The notes under the pieces were generated by a model. The model was given only the letters and a program-made list of their open reading frames with translations. It did not search any database and had not been told where the DNA came from. 64,000 nt of DNA from Streptosporangium lutulentum. Lineage in GTDB: Bacteria > Actinomycetota > Actinomycetes > Streptosporangiales > Streptosporangiaceae. The translations under genes were made by a program, and so were the position numbers. Positions within the stretch are counted from its first letter, which is position 1, and every line of letters starts with the position of its first letter. Location of the stretch: positions 5,208,001-5,272,000 of the forward strand of contig NZ_JAUSQU010000001.1 in NCBI RefSeq assembly GCF_030811455.1. The letters are read 5' to 3'. Shown here piece by piece: positions 47,656-56,037 of the stretch.

Positions 47656-48699
47656 TCAGCCGTCGGCGTGAACCTCGCTCCGCTTTCCGTCCGGATCAGC
47701 GGGACCGGCCTGGCCGGGCAGGTCACCCGCGTCGGCCGGCGGATCGGCGACGGCGCGACCGCGGTCGTTCCTCGACTTGATCAGGCTGAGGACGGCGGTG
47801 ACCGCCAGGGTGCCGACGATGACTCCTAGCGAGACCATGATGGGGATCTCCGGAGCCCAGGAGACGCCGTCGTGGTGCAACGCCTCCAGCACGAGCTTCA
47901 CACCGATGAAGGCCAGGACGATCGACAGGCCTTTGCTGAGATAGACCAGACGGTCCAGCAACCCTCCGATCAGGAAGAACAGCTGCCTCAGCCCCATCAG
48001 CGCGAAGGCGTTGGCGGTGAACACCAGATAGGGCTCCTTGGTGAGCCCGAAGATGGCGGGGATCGAGTCCAGGGCGAACAACAGGTCCGTGGTCCCGATC
48101 GCCAACATCACGATCAGCATCGGCGTGACGGCCCGGCGTCCGTCGATCTTCACGACGAGTGACGAGCCATGGTAGGCGTCCGTCGCGGGGACGAAGCGCC
48201 TTACCGTGCGGAGCGCGATGTTCTCGGAGAACTCCGCTTCCTCCTCCTCGTGGCCTATCAGCTTCCACGCGGTGTAGATGAGGAAGGCGCCGAAGATGTA
48301 GAAGAGCCAGTCGAACCGGGTCACGGCCTCCGCTCCGGCCGCGATGAAGACGCCCCGTAGGAGAAGGGCCAGAACGACCCCGACCAGGAGCACCTTCTGC
48401 CGGTAGCGGGTCGGCACCGAGAAACGACTCATGATGATCAGGAAGACGAACAGGTTGTCGACGCTGAGCGAGTACTCGGTGATCCATCCGGCGAAGAACT
48501 CACCTCCGTGGGAGGGACCGCTGAGCACCAGTATTCCCGCACCGAAGGCGACGGCGAGCAGTACGTAGAAGATCACCCACCGCGTGCACTCCCGAAAGGA
48601 AGGCTCTCGGGGGTTACGTGCGACGAGATAGAAGTCGACGGCCAGCACGAGCATGAATCCCGCGACCGTGACCAACCACACCCAGGTGGGGATGTTCAT
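47656..48699 (-). CDS. terC: TerC family membrane protein
   Basis: TerC/Alx-like proteins are linked to tellurite resistance and manganese export. The 347-residue protein has about eight helices. The family hallmarks are GWITEYSLSVDNLFVFLIIM, DSIPAIFGLTKEPYLVFTAN and GLSIVLAFIGVKL, with conserved Asp and Asn in the membrane. ATG 48699 is chosen after GAGAGGAGCGGG, and a mini-ORF stop overlaps it. It may close the long minus-strand operon that begins near 55.96 kb. Confidence 0.93.
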   Translation of the reverse strand: MNIPTWVWLVTVAGFMLVLAVDFYLVARNPREPSFRECTRWVIFYVLLAVAFGAGILVLSGPSHGGEFFAGWITEYSLSVDNLFVFLIIMSRFSVPTRYRQKVLLVGVVLALLLRGVFIAAGAEAVTRFDWLFYIFGAFLIYTAWKLIGHEEEEAEFSENIALRTVRRFVPATDAYHGSSLVVKIDGRRAVTPMLIVMLAIGTTDLLFALDSIPAIFGLTKEPYLVFTANAFALMGLRQLFFLIGGLLDRLVYLSKGLSIVLAFIGVKLVLEALHHDGVSWAPEIPIMVSLGVIVGTLAVTAVLSLIKSRNDRGRAVADPPADAGDLPGQAGPADPDGKRSEVHADG

Positions 48700-48761
48700 C
48701 CCGCTCCTCTCGGCGCCCGGTGGCGCTCCTTGGCCTGCCACCCCCGAATGGCGGTGTTCAT
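48696..48761 (-). CDS. 21-codon mini-ORF coupling the membrane gene to terC
   Basis: The ribosome site and start of terC occur again 62 bases upstream (AGAGAGGAGCGCGATGAAC versus CGAGAGGAGCGGGATGAAC). The extra copy opens MNTAIRGWQAKERHRAPRGA, whose ATG overlaps the upstream stop and whose stop overlaps the terC ATG, both as ATGA. Its C-terminus echoes the end of the upstream protein. It is probably a coupling ORF. Confidence 0.45.
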   Translation of the reverse strand: MNTAIRGWQAKERHRAPRGAG

Positions 48762-49315
48762 CGCGCTCCTCTCTGCGCGCGAGTCTGAGTTCTCTGTGCT
48801 CGGGTCTGAGCGCGGCGGCGCTCCTTGGCCGTCCACATCGCCTCGGCGTGCTCGACGTAGACGGCGAACAGTTCGCGCGCCTGCGGATTGCGCTCCCGCA
48901 GGCGCATCAACCAGTGCGGCATGAGCCTCTCGTGCACCCAGATGAATCCGATCGCGAACCCGAGGCTCACCATGGCCTGGTAGGCCAGGAATCCCAGAAC
49001 GCCGCCGGGGAGGGTGATCTGACCGAAGATGGCCAGGCCCGTGATCGTTTCCTGGAGCAACCGGGACAGGGGGAAGCCGACCAGCCAGTACAGGCCCGCC
49101 GGAGCGAACACCCCCGGTCTGAACAGCCTCTGCCCCAGCAGCATGCCGTACCCGGCCCCGAGAAGCCCGAGGGGAAGGGCCAGCGCCAGCGAGGAGACCA
49201 CGGCCCAGCTGACGGACTGCCCCGCGAACAGGGTCAGCCCCCCAGCCATGGCACCGGCTACGACTCCGATCAGCGCCCCGGGAAGGGCGATTTCAGCGCG
49301 GTTTCGCATCAGCAC
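48758..49315 (-). CDS. Membrane protein of unknown function
   Basis: The 185-residue protein has about four hydrophobic helices (GALIGVVAGAMAGGLTLF; VVSSLALALPLGLLGAG; GVFAPAGLYWLVGFPLSR; LGFLAYQAMVSLGFAIG) and then a cytoplasmic tail with repeated Arg-Ala-Gln-Thr units. No family is recognised. It follows the Nramp-like gene by ten bases and overlaps a mini-ORF before terC, which suggests linked metal or carboxylate transport. The start may instead be ATG 49309. Confidence 0.7.
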   Translation of the reverse strand: MLMRNRAEIALPGALIGVVAGAMAGGLTLFAGQSVSWAVVSSLALALPLGLLGAGYGMLLGQRLFRPGVFAPAGLYWLVGFPLSRLLQETITGLAIFGQITLPGGVLGFLAYQAMVSLGFAIGFIWVHERLMPHWLMRLRERNPQARELFAVYVEHAEAMWTAKERRRAQTRAQRTQTRAQRGAR

Positions 49316-49325
49316 AGGCCCCAGC

Positions 49326-50828
49326 TCACAGGACCACGCCGAAGGCGAACAGGCTGTAGAACAGCATTCCCAGGTAGAACACCGCTCCGAAGCCGATGAT
49401 CAGGTTGGTCCAGATCTTCGGCCGGATCGGTTTGGGCAGCATGCGGTTGTTCACCAGGAGCAGCGTGACGCAGTAGGCGCCCATGGCGAACGTCGACAGG
49501 AAGGCCAGCGTGTCGAGAATCCCGCTCGGGCCGTCGGCCGGGCCGAACAGCAGGATCAGGATGCCGAACGCGATGACGCCCCAGAGGAAGCCCGCATACA
49601 GGCGGGACATCCCGAACTTCTTCGCACCGCGCACGAAGTGGTACGACATGTCCGCCTGCCCTCGGGAGAAGGAGTCGAACAGGCCGAGCGTGGCGTTGAG
49701 ACCGATCAGCGCGATGAAGCCGAGGAAGACGACACCCAGCACCGAGCTGCCCGCCGAGGCGAAGGAGTCGGCCATGGCGTAGAGCGCGGCCTCCCGTTCA
49801 CCCGATTCGATGACCTCCCGAATGCCCGGGGTGCTCCTCGTCGCCGCCTGGGCGATCACGGTGAAGGAGATCGTGACCAGCATCGTGATGCCCCAGAAGA
49901 GCAGGAGCGCGTCGAAGGTGACCCAGCGCCGCCACCCCTTCCACTTGCGCATCTCCTCGGGGTTGTCGGTGTCGAACATGAAGCCACGCGACGGCATGAC
50001 CTCTTCCTCGCCGGCGTGCCGGAGACCGCGGACGGCGGGGATGTGAGAGCCCATGCCGGCCCCGGAGTCACGCAGGTGCAGGGTGTACCACATCTGCTGC
50101 ATACCGGACGGTCCCGCGAAGGCGATCGCGCCCACGATCACCGGGAACCAGGCCGCGGACATCGCCTCCTCCGGCAGGTAGCCGAACGAGAACATCCCGG
50201 CGATGGTGCTCACCACGTCGTTCCAGGTGCCGACCATCGCCGCCACGATGGCGGTCCCGACGACGAGCGTGCCGATCAGGATCGACAGCAGGCTCTCCAG
50301 CAGGTTGTAGATCACCTTTGCCAGGCTGAAGACGACGCCGACCAGCACCAGCCCTATACAGGCTGTGATCACCCACGGTATTCCGGTGATCTGCTCGAAG
50401 GCCGCGGCTCCCGCCGACAGGTGCCCCGGCCAGATGTAGACGAGGATCGCGACGACGAAGAAGAACCACATCAGGGGCTTGAACACCCGGGCGGCGCCGA
50501 AGAAGATGCTCTCCCCCGTCGCCATGGCGTAGCGGGCCATCTCCAGCATCACCACGGCCTGCAAGGTGACGCCGATGAGGAACAGCCACCGGATCTCAGG
50601 CCCGAAGAGCAGGACGAGCCGGGGCCACATGTAAGACTCGCCCATGCCCACGCCGAGGGCGACGAGGAACACCGTCGGTCCGAGGATGTGGATCGACGGG
50701 GGCGCATCGGGCAGGGTGCGGATGGGCATCGGCTCCAGGCCGCCCGCCCGCCATACTCGTTCTTCCTGACCCGGCACAGCGTTGACCTGGCTGGTCTCCG
50801 CTGACGCCGGTGTTTTTGACGTGTCCAC
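49326..50828 (-). CDS. Nramp-superfamily transporter without the metal motif
   Basis: The 500-residue protein has about eleven helices and the Nramp fold. TM1 reads GPTVFLVALGVGMGESYMWP where canonical Nramp proteins have a DPGN motif, so the metal-binding Asp and Asn are missing. The TM6 region reads AFAGPSGMQQMWYTLH in place of the usual MPH motif. It may therefore carry something other than Mn or Fe, perhaps a cation coupled to the organic acid. GTG 50828 follows AGGAGGTCC. It sits 68 bases behind the acyl-CoA ligase gene. Confidence 0.75.
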   Translation of the reverse strand: MDTSKTPASAETSQVNAVPGQEERVWRAGGLEPMPIRTLPDAPPSIHILGPTVFLVALGVGMGESYMWPRLVLLFGPEIRWLFLIGVTLQAVVMLEMARYAMATGESIFFGAARVFKPLMWFFFVVAILVYIWPGHLSAGAAAFEQITGIPWVITACIGLVLVGVVFSLAKVIYNLLESLLSILIGTLVVGTAIVAAMVGTWNDVVSTIAGMFSFGYLPEEAMSAAWFPVIVGAIAFAGPSGMQQMWYTLHLRDSGAGMGSHIPAVRGLRHAGEEEVMPSRGFMFDTDNPEEMRKWKGWRRWVTFDALLLFWGITMLVTISFTVIAQAATRSTPGIREVIESGEREAALYAMADSFASAGSSVLGVVFLGFIALIGLNATLGLFDSFSRGQADMSYHFVRGAKKFGMSRLYAGFLWGVIAFGILILLFGPADGPSGILDTLAFLSTFAMGAYCVTLLLVNNRMLPKPIRPKIWTNLIIGFGAVFYLGMLFYSLFAFGVVL

Positions 50829-50896
50829 CTGAGGACCTCCTGGGGGGTTGGTTGATCCTGGTAGTGCCCCGATTCGCCCCCTGGCTCATGACGCGG

Positions 50897-53032
50897 TCAG
50901 CCGTTCAGCAGACCTGCCGCCCTCGCCCAGCGATATTTCGCGCCGAGCACCGCCACCGGCTTCTCGGTCGTGTAGGGATAGGCGATCACCCCGTTGGCGA
51001 ACAGGTGATCGCAGGCCTCCTCGACCTCGGTGTCACCTGCCAGCGACGCCACGACGGGCTTGTCGTTGCCCTTCGCGCGCTCTTCGGCCACCACGCGCGC
51101 GACCAGCTCCGCGAAGACCATCGGCGGGGTCACGATCGTGTGCCAGTAACCGATCACCAGCGCGTGGACGCGAGGGTCCGCCAGACCGAGCCTGATGGTG
51201 TTCTCGTAGGTGCTGGGCGGTTCGCCACCGGTGATGTCGACGGGGTTGCCCGCCGCGCCGAAGGGCGGGATGTAGGCGCGGAAGGCCTCGTCGAGATCCG
51301 GCGGGATCTCCATGAGGGACAGTCCGTTGTCCACGCAGGCGTCGGAGAGCAGGACACCCGAGCCGCCCGCCCCGGTGATGATGACGACGTTCTCGCCCTT
51401 GGGCGTGGGCATCAACGGCAGTGACCGCGCGTATTCGAGCATGTCGTTGAGGCCCGGGGCCCGGACGACCCCCGCCTGGCGGAGGATGTCGTCGTAGACC
51501 TTGTCGTCGCCGGCCAGCGCGCCCGTGTGCGAACCTGCCGCCCGGGCGCCCATCGCGGTGCGCCCGGCCTTGAGCACGATCACCGGCTTCTTGCGGATGA
51601 TCCGCTGGGCGGCCTCGACGAACCCGCGCCCGTCCTTGAGGTCTTCCAGGTGCATGGCCACGCAGTTGGTGTTGTCGTCCTGCTCGAAGAACGTGAGCAG
51701 GTCGTCCTCGTCGACGTCGGCCTTGTTGCCGACCCCGACGATCGCCGACACCCCCATCCCCGACGACCGGCTGAAGCCGAGGATGGCCATGCCGATGCCC
51801 CCGCTCTGCGAGGTCAGCGCCACACCGCCCTTGACGTCGTACGGCGTGCAGAACGTGGCGCAGAGGTTTTCCGGGGTGTAGTAGTAGCCGTAGATGTTGG
51901 GGCCGAGCATCCGCACGCCGTGCTTGCGGGCGATCTCGACGATCTCGGCCTGGCCCTCGACGTTCCCGGTCTCGGCGAAACCGGACGGGATCATGATCGC
52001 GCCCGCCACGCCCTTGCGCCCGACGTCCTCCAGGGCCGCGGCCACGAACTTGGCGGGAATCGCGAAGACCGCGACGTCTACCTCGCCCGGCACGTCGGAG
52101 ATGCTGCGGTAGGCGGGCAGTCCCAGGACCTCGGGGGACTTCGGGTTGATCGGGTAGATGTGGCCCCGGTAGCCACCGTTGATCAGGTTGCGCATGACCG
52201 AGTTGCCGATCTTCCCGGTCTCCTCGGAGGCTCCGATCACCGCGACGGAGCGCGGCTTGAAGATCCGGTTCATCGAGGCGAGGATCTCCTCGCGCGACAG
52301 CCGTGCCCTCTCCTGCGGGACCTCCTCGGCGAGCAGGATGCGCACGTCGGCCGCCGTCGCCCCGTCCGCGGTGGCGAAGACGGGGTTGAGGTCGACCTCG
52401 GCGATCTCCGGGAAGTCGCCGACCAGCGCGCCGACCCGCTCGATCATGTCCGCGAGTGCCTCCCTGTTCGCCGGCTCCGCCCCACGGACACCACGCAGCA
52501 CTTCGGCCGCCTTGATGTCATCGAGCATCCCGAGTGCATCATCACCCGAAAGGGGGGCCAATCGGAAGGTCACGTCCTTGAGGACCTCGACCAGCACGCC
52601 GCCGAGTCCGAAGGCGACGATCTTTCCGAAGGTGTCGTCGGTGACGGCGCCGATGATCACTTCGTGCCCGGCGCCGACCATGGCCTGCACCTGGATGCCG
52701 TCGATCCCCGCCTCGGGGTTGTAGGCACGCGCCGCGGCCATGATCTGGTCGTATCCGGCGCGCACCGCCTCGGCGTCACGCAGGCCGACGAGCACGCCTC
52801 CCGCCTCGGTCTTGTGCAGGATGTCGGGAGAGACGATCTTCAGCACCACCGGCAGGCCGATCTCCTCCGCGATGGACACCGCCTCGTTCGCCGAGGTCGC
52901 CAGCCCCTCGCCGGGGGTCGTGATCCCGTACGCGTCGCAGATTCGCCTGCCCTCGGGCGCGGTCAGCGCCGTGCGGCCCTCCGCGCGGGCTTTCTCCAGC
53001 AGCTCTCGCACGGCTGCCTGGTCATATGTCAT
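50897..53032 (-). CDS. NDP-forming acyl-CoA ligase (fused ATP-grasp plus CoA-binding subunit)
   Basis: The 711-residue chain joins an N-terminal ATP-grasp half (about 1-230, with VVLKIVSPDILHKTEAGGV) to a CoA-binding/CoA-ligase half that begins FKPRSVAVIGASEETGKIGN and holds the phosphohistidine SHTGALAGDD. It makes or breaks an acyl-CoA while forming ADP + Pi. The acid is unknown; formate, acetate or oxalate are candidates. ATG 53032 overlaps the last base of the frc stop as TGATG, so it is coupled to frc and the TPP lyase. Confidence 0.88.
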   Translation of the reverse strand: MTYDQAAVRELLEKARAEGRTALTAPEGRRICDAYGITTPGEGLATSANEAVSIAEEIGLPVVLKIVSPDILHKTEAGGVLVGLRDAEAVRAGYDQIMAAARAYNPEAGIDGIQVQAMVGAGHEVIIGAVTDDTFGKIVAFGLGGVLVEVLKDVTFRLAPLSGDDALGMLDDIKAAEVLRGVRGAEPANREALADMIERVGALVGDFPEIAEVDLNPVFATADGATAADVRILLAEEVPQERARLSREEILASMNRIFKPRSVAVIGASEETGKIGNSVMRNLINGGYRGHIYPINPKSPEVLGLPAYRSISDVPGEVDVAVFAIPAKFVAAALEDVGRKGVAGAIMIPSGFAETGNVEGQAEIVEIARKHGVRMLGPNIYGYYYTPENLCATFCTPYDVKGGVALTSQSGGIGMAILGFSRSSGMGVSAIVGVGNKADVDEDDLLTFFEQDDNTNCVAMHLEDLKDGRGFVEAAQRIIRKKPVIVLKAGRTAMGARAAGSHTGALAGDDKVYDDILRQAGVVRAPGLNDMLEYARSLPLMPTPKGENVVIITGAGGSGVLLSDACVDNGLSLMEIPPDLDEAFRAYIPPFGAAGNPVDITGGEPPSTYENTIRLGLADPRVHALVIGYWHTIVTPPMVFAELVARVVAEERAKGNDKPVVASLAGDTEVEEACDHLFANGVIAYPYTTEKPVAVLGAKYRWARAAGLLNG

Positions 53033-54255
53033 CAGATGACTCCGTTCGTTTTCAGATCTGCCAGATCCTCGGCGGTCAGGCCCAGGCCCGCGTAGATCTC
53101 GGTGTTGTGCTCTCCGAGCAGCGGCGGGCTGGTGACGTCGACCGGCGAGTCGGACAGGTGCAGCGGGCTGCCGACCGTCGTGAACGAACCGCGCTCGGGG
53201 TGGTCGACCTCGACGAGCGCGCCCTCCCTCCGGAGGCTCTCGTCCTCCAGCAGTTCCTTGGTCGACAGGATCGGCCCGCACGGGATGTTGACGGCGTTGA
53301 GCCGGTCGAGGACCGTCCACTTGTCCTGGCCGCTGCTCCATTCCTCGATGAGCTGGAACATCTTGTCCAGCTTGGGTAACCGCGCCTCCGGGGTGGCCCA
53401 CTCGGGGTCCTCGGCCAGCTCGGGGCGTCCGATGATCCCGGCGAGCGGCGCCCAGCCGACGGGCTGCACGATGACGTAGATGTAGTCGTTGGGGCCGCCC
53501 GGGGCGCACCGCACGGCCCAGCCGGGCTGGCCGCCGCCCGAGGCGTTGCCCGAGCGGGGGACCTCGTCGCTGAAGGACTTGTTGGGATACTCCGTCAGAG
53601 GTCCGGAGGTGAGCCTCTGCTGGTCGCGGAGCTTCACCCGGCACAGGTTGAGCACGGCGTGCTGCATGGCCACCTGGACGCGCTGGCCCCGGCCGGTCTG
53701 CTCGCGCTGGTAGAGCGCGGCCAGGATGCCGGCGAGGGCGTGGACGCCGGTGCCCGAGTCGCCGATCTGTGCCCCCGTGGCCAGCGGCGGCCCGTCTTCG
53801 AAGCCGGTGGTGCTCATCGAGCCGCCCATCGCCTGGGCGATCACCTCGTAGGCCTTGAAGTCGGCGTAGCGCCCCGGGCCGAAGCCCTTGATCGAGGCGT
53901 AGATCAGCCGGGGGTTGAGCTCCTGGAGCCGCTCCCAGGGGAAGCCCATCCGCTCGACGGCCCCGGGGCCGAAGTTCTCCACGAGGATGTCGGACTCACC
54001 CACCAGCTTGGTGAAGATCTCCTTGCCGCGCTCGCTCTTCATGTTGAGGGTGATGCTTCGCTTGTTGCAGTTCAGCATCGTGAAGTAGAGGCTGTCGACG
54101 CCGGGGACGTCGCGCAGCTGCTTGCGGGTGATGTCGCCCGAGGGCGCCTCCAGCTTGACCACGTCGGCGCCGAGCCAGGCCAGGAGCTGAGTGCAGGACG
54201 GACCCGACTGCACGTGGGTCATGTCGAGGACGCGGACACCATCCAGTGCCTTCAT
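53032..54255 (-). CDS. frc: Formyl-CoA:oxalate CoA-transferase-like enzyme
   Basis: The 407-residue class III CoA-transferase closely follows Oxalobacter Frc: [53 protein letters not shown] and [15 protein letters not shown]. The nucleophile is Asp166 in [10 protein letters not shown], and the flexible glycine loop is seen in ASGGGQPGW. It would move CoA from formyl-CoA to oxalate or to a 2-hydroxy acid. It follows the TPP lyase gene by 13 bases and overlaps the ligase gene. Confidence 0.92.
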   Translation of the reverse strand: MKALDGVRVLDMTHVQSGPSCTQLLAWLGADVVKLEAPSGDITRKQLRDVPGVDSLYFTMLNCNKRSITLNMKSERGKEIFTKLVGESDILVENFGPGAVERMGFPWERLQELNPRLIYASIKGFGPGRYADFKAYEVIAQAMGGSMSTTGFEDGPPLATGAQIGDSGTGVHALAGILAALYQREQTGRGQRVQVAMQHAVLNLCRVKLRDQQRLTSGPLTEYPNKSFSDEVPRSGNASGGGQPGWAVRCAPGGPNDYIYVIVQPVGWAPLAGIIGRPELAEDPEWATPEARLPKLDKMFQLIEEWSSGQDKWTVLDRLNAVNIPCGPILSTKELLEDESLRREGALVEVDHPERGSFTTVGSPLHLSDSPVDVTSPPLLGEHNTEIYAGLGLTAEDLADLKTNGVI

Positions 54256-54268
54256 GGGGAGCTCTCCC

Positions 54269-55960
54269 TCACTTGTACATGGTCTGGTTCATGGTTCCGG
54301 GGGCGTATACGTCTGGATCGACCCATACGTTGATCAGCGCGGGCTTGCCGGACTCGCGCGCCCGCTCCAGGGCCGGCCGGATGTCCGCGGGATCCCTGAC
54401 CTCCTCGCCGTGGCCGCCCAGCATCCGGGCGAACTCGTCGTATCTGACGTCGCCGAGGGTGTTGCCGACCCGGCCGCGGTTGTCGCCGTACTTGGCGGCC
54501 TGGCCGTAGCGGATCTGGTTCATCGAGGAGTTGTTGCCGATGACCCCGATGAACGGGAGGTTGAAGCGGACCATGGTCTCGAAGTCCCAGCCGGTGAGGC
54601 TGAACGCCCCGTCACCGAAGAGGCAGAGCACCTCCTTGTCCGGGCGGGCGTATTTCGCGGCCATGGCGAAGGCGACGCCGACGCCGAGCGTGCCGAGCGG
54701 CCCGGGGTCCATCCAGTGGCCCGGCGACTTGGGCTGGACGACCTGGCCGGAGAAGGTGACGATGTCGCCGCCGTCACCGATGTAGATGCTGTCCTCGGTG
54801 AGGAACTCGTTGATCTCGTGCACGAGCCGGTAGGGGTCGATCGGCGTGGAGTCGGAGAGCTGGCGGGGCAGCCGCTTCTCGTAGGCGGCCGTCTCGACGG
54901 CGCGCAGCTCCTCCAGCCACGCCTTGCGCCCGGCCGAGCCGTTCTCGACGCGGCCGGAGGCCGCCTGGGCCGCGGACGACAGGACCAGCCCGGCGTCGCC
55001 GACGATGCCGAGGTCGATGTCGCGGTTCTTTCCGACGGTCCGGTAGTCGAGGTCGATCTGGACCACGGTCGCCGTGGGCGACAGGCGCTTGCCGTATCCC
55101 ATGCGGAAGTCGAACGGCGTGCCGACGATGATGATCAGGTCGGCGTTGTTGAAGGCGTAGCGCCGGGAGAGCTGGAAGTGGTGCGGGTCGCCGGGGGGCA
55201 GGGTGCCCCGGGCGGAGCCGTTCATGTAGGCGGGCACGTTCAGGGCGCGGACGAAGTCGATCGCGGCGTCGGTGCCCCGGGTGGTCCACACCTGGCTGCC
55301 CAGCAGCACGCAGGGCTTCTCGGCGTGGGCCAGCAGGTCGGCCAGGCGCTCGATCGCCTCGGGGTCTCCGGCCTGGCGGGTGGAGGCCCGGTAGCGGCCG
55401 GCCTCGGGGATGCGCGCCTTGGACAGCGGGACGCTGGCGTCGAGCACGTCGCGGGGGATCTCCAGGAAGGACGGCCCCGGAGCGCCGTTGAAGCACTCTC
55501 TGAAGGCCATGGACACGAGGTCCGCCACCCGCTCGGTCCCGGGGACCGTGGCCGCAAACTTGGTGATCGGGGTCATGATGTCGACGTGCGGCAAGTCCTG
55601 GAGCGAGCCCATCTTGTGCTGGCTGAGCGCTCCCTGTCCGCCGATGAGCAACATGGGGCTCTCCGCCCTGAAGGCGTTGGCCACACCGGTGATCGCATCG
55701 GTGGTGCCCGGCCCCGCCGTCACAACCGCGCATCCCGGCTTGCCGGTGATCCGCGCGTAACCGTCGGCGGCGTGCGCGGCCACCTGCTCGTGGCGGACAT
55801 CGATGACCTCGATGCCCTCGTCGACGCAACCGTCGTAGATGTCGATGATGTGGCCGCCGCAGAGCGTGAAGATCACATCGATCCCCTCCGCCTTCAGCGC
55901 CTTCGCCACCAGGTGGCCTCCGGAGATCGTTTCCGGTGCCGTGTCCGCTGGCTGGGTCAT
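54269..55960 (-). CDS. TPP-dependent oxalyl-CoA decarboxylase/2-hydroxyacyl-CoA lyase family enzyme
   Basis: The 563-residue protein has the three-domain acetohydroxyacid-synthase fold, the activating Glu58 in [15 protein letters not shown], and the TPP motif [13 protein letters not shown] with GNNSS. The flanking Frc points to oxalyl-CoA decarboxylase, but the segment that reads Gly-Asp-Tyr-Glu-Glu in Oxalobacter Oxc reads LQDLPHVDI here (120-128). The C-terminus ends [11 protein letters not shown], unlike Oxc. A 2-hydroxyacyl-CoA lyase giving formyl-CoA is as likely. ATG 55960 follows GAGGA and lies 28 bases from an operator. Confidence 0.8.
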   Translation of the reverse strand: MTQPADTAPETISGGHLVAKALKAEGIDVIFTLCGGHIIDIYDGCVDEGIEVIDVRHEQVAAHAADGYARITGKPGCAVVTAGPGTTDAITGVANAFRAESPMLLIGGQGALSQHKMGSLQDLPHVDIMTPITKFAATVPGTERVADLVSMAFRECFNGAPGPSFLEIPRDVLDASVPLSKARIPEAGRYRASTRQAGDPEAIERLADLLAHAEKPCVLLGSQVWTTRGTDAAIDFVRALNVPAYMNGSARGTLPPGDPHHFQLSRRYAFNNADLIIIVGTPFDFRMGYGKRLSPTATVVQIDLDYRTVGKNRDIDLGIVGDAGLVLSSAAQAASGRVENGSAGRKAWLEELRAVETAAYEKRLPRQLSDSTPIDPYRLVHEINEFLTEDSIYIGDGGDIVTFSGQVVQPKSPGHWMDPGPLGTLGVGVAFAMAAKYARPDKEVLCLFGDGAFSLTGWDFETMVRFNLPFIGVIGNNSSMNQIRYGQAAKYGDNRGRVGNTLGDVRYDEFARMLGGHGEEVRDPADIRPALERARESGKPALINVWVDPDVYAPGTMNQTMYK

Positions 55961-55987
55961 TCTGGGGTCCTCTCGATTGTGTTCTCC

Positions 55988-56003
55988 ATACTGCATACCG
56001 TAT
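55988..56003. promoter_or_regulatory. Cluster operator D, upstream of the TPP lyase operon
   Basis: ATACTGCATACCGTAT is the best copy of the cluster consensus, two overlapping ATACnGnAT units. It lies 28-43 bases upstream of the lyase ATG. Confidence 0.75.
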
Positions 56004-56037
56004 GAGGGCAATGGTTACCCCCACGGTCGGGCGATGT

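Noticed and set aside
54269..55960. A confident oxalyl-CoA decarboxylase (oxc) call
   Set aside because: The family and Frc neighbour fit, but the Oxc catalytic segment and C-terminus differ, so only the broader Oxc/HACL family is stated.
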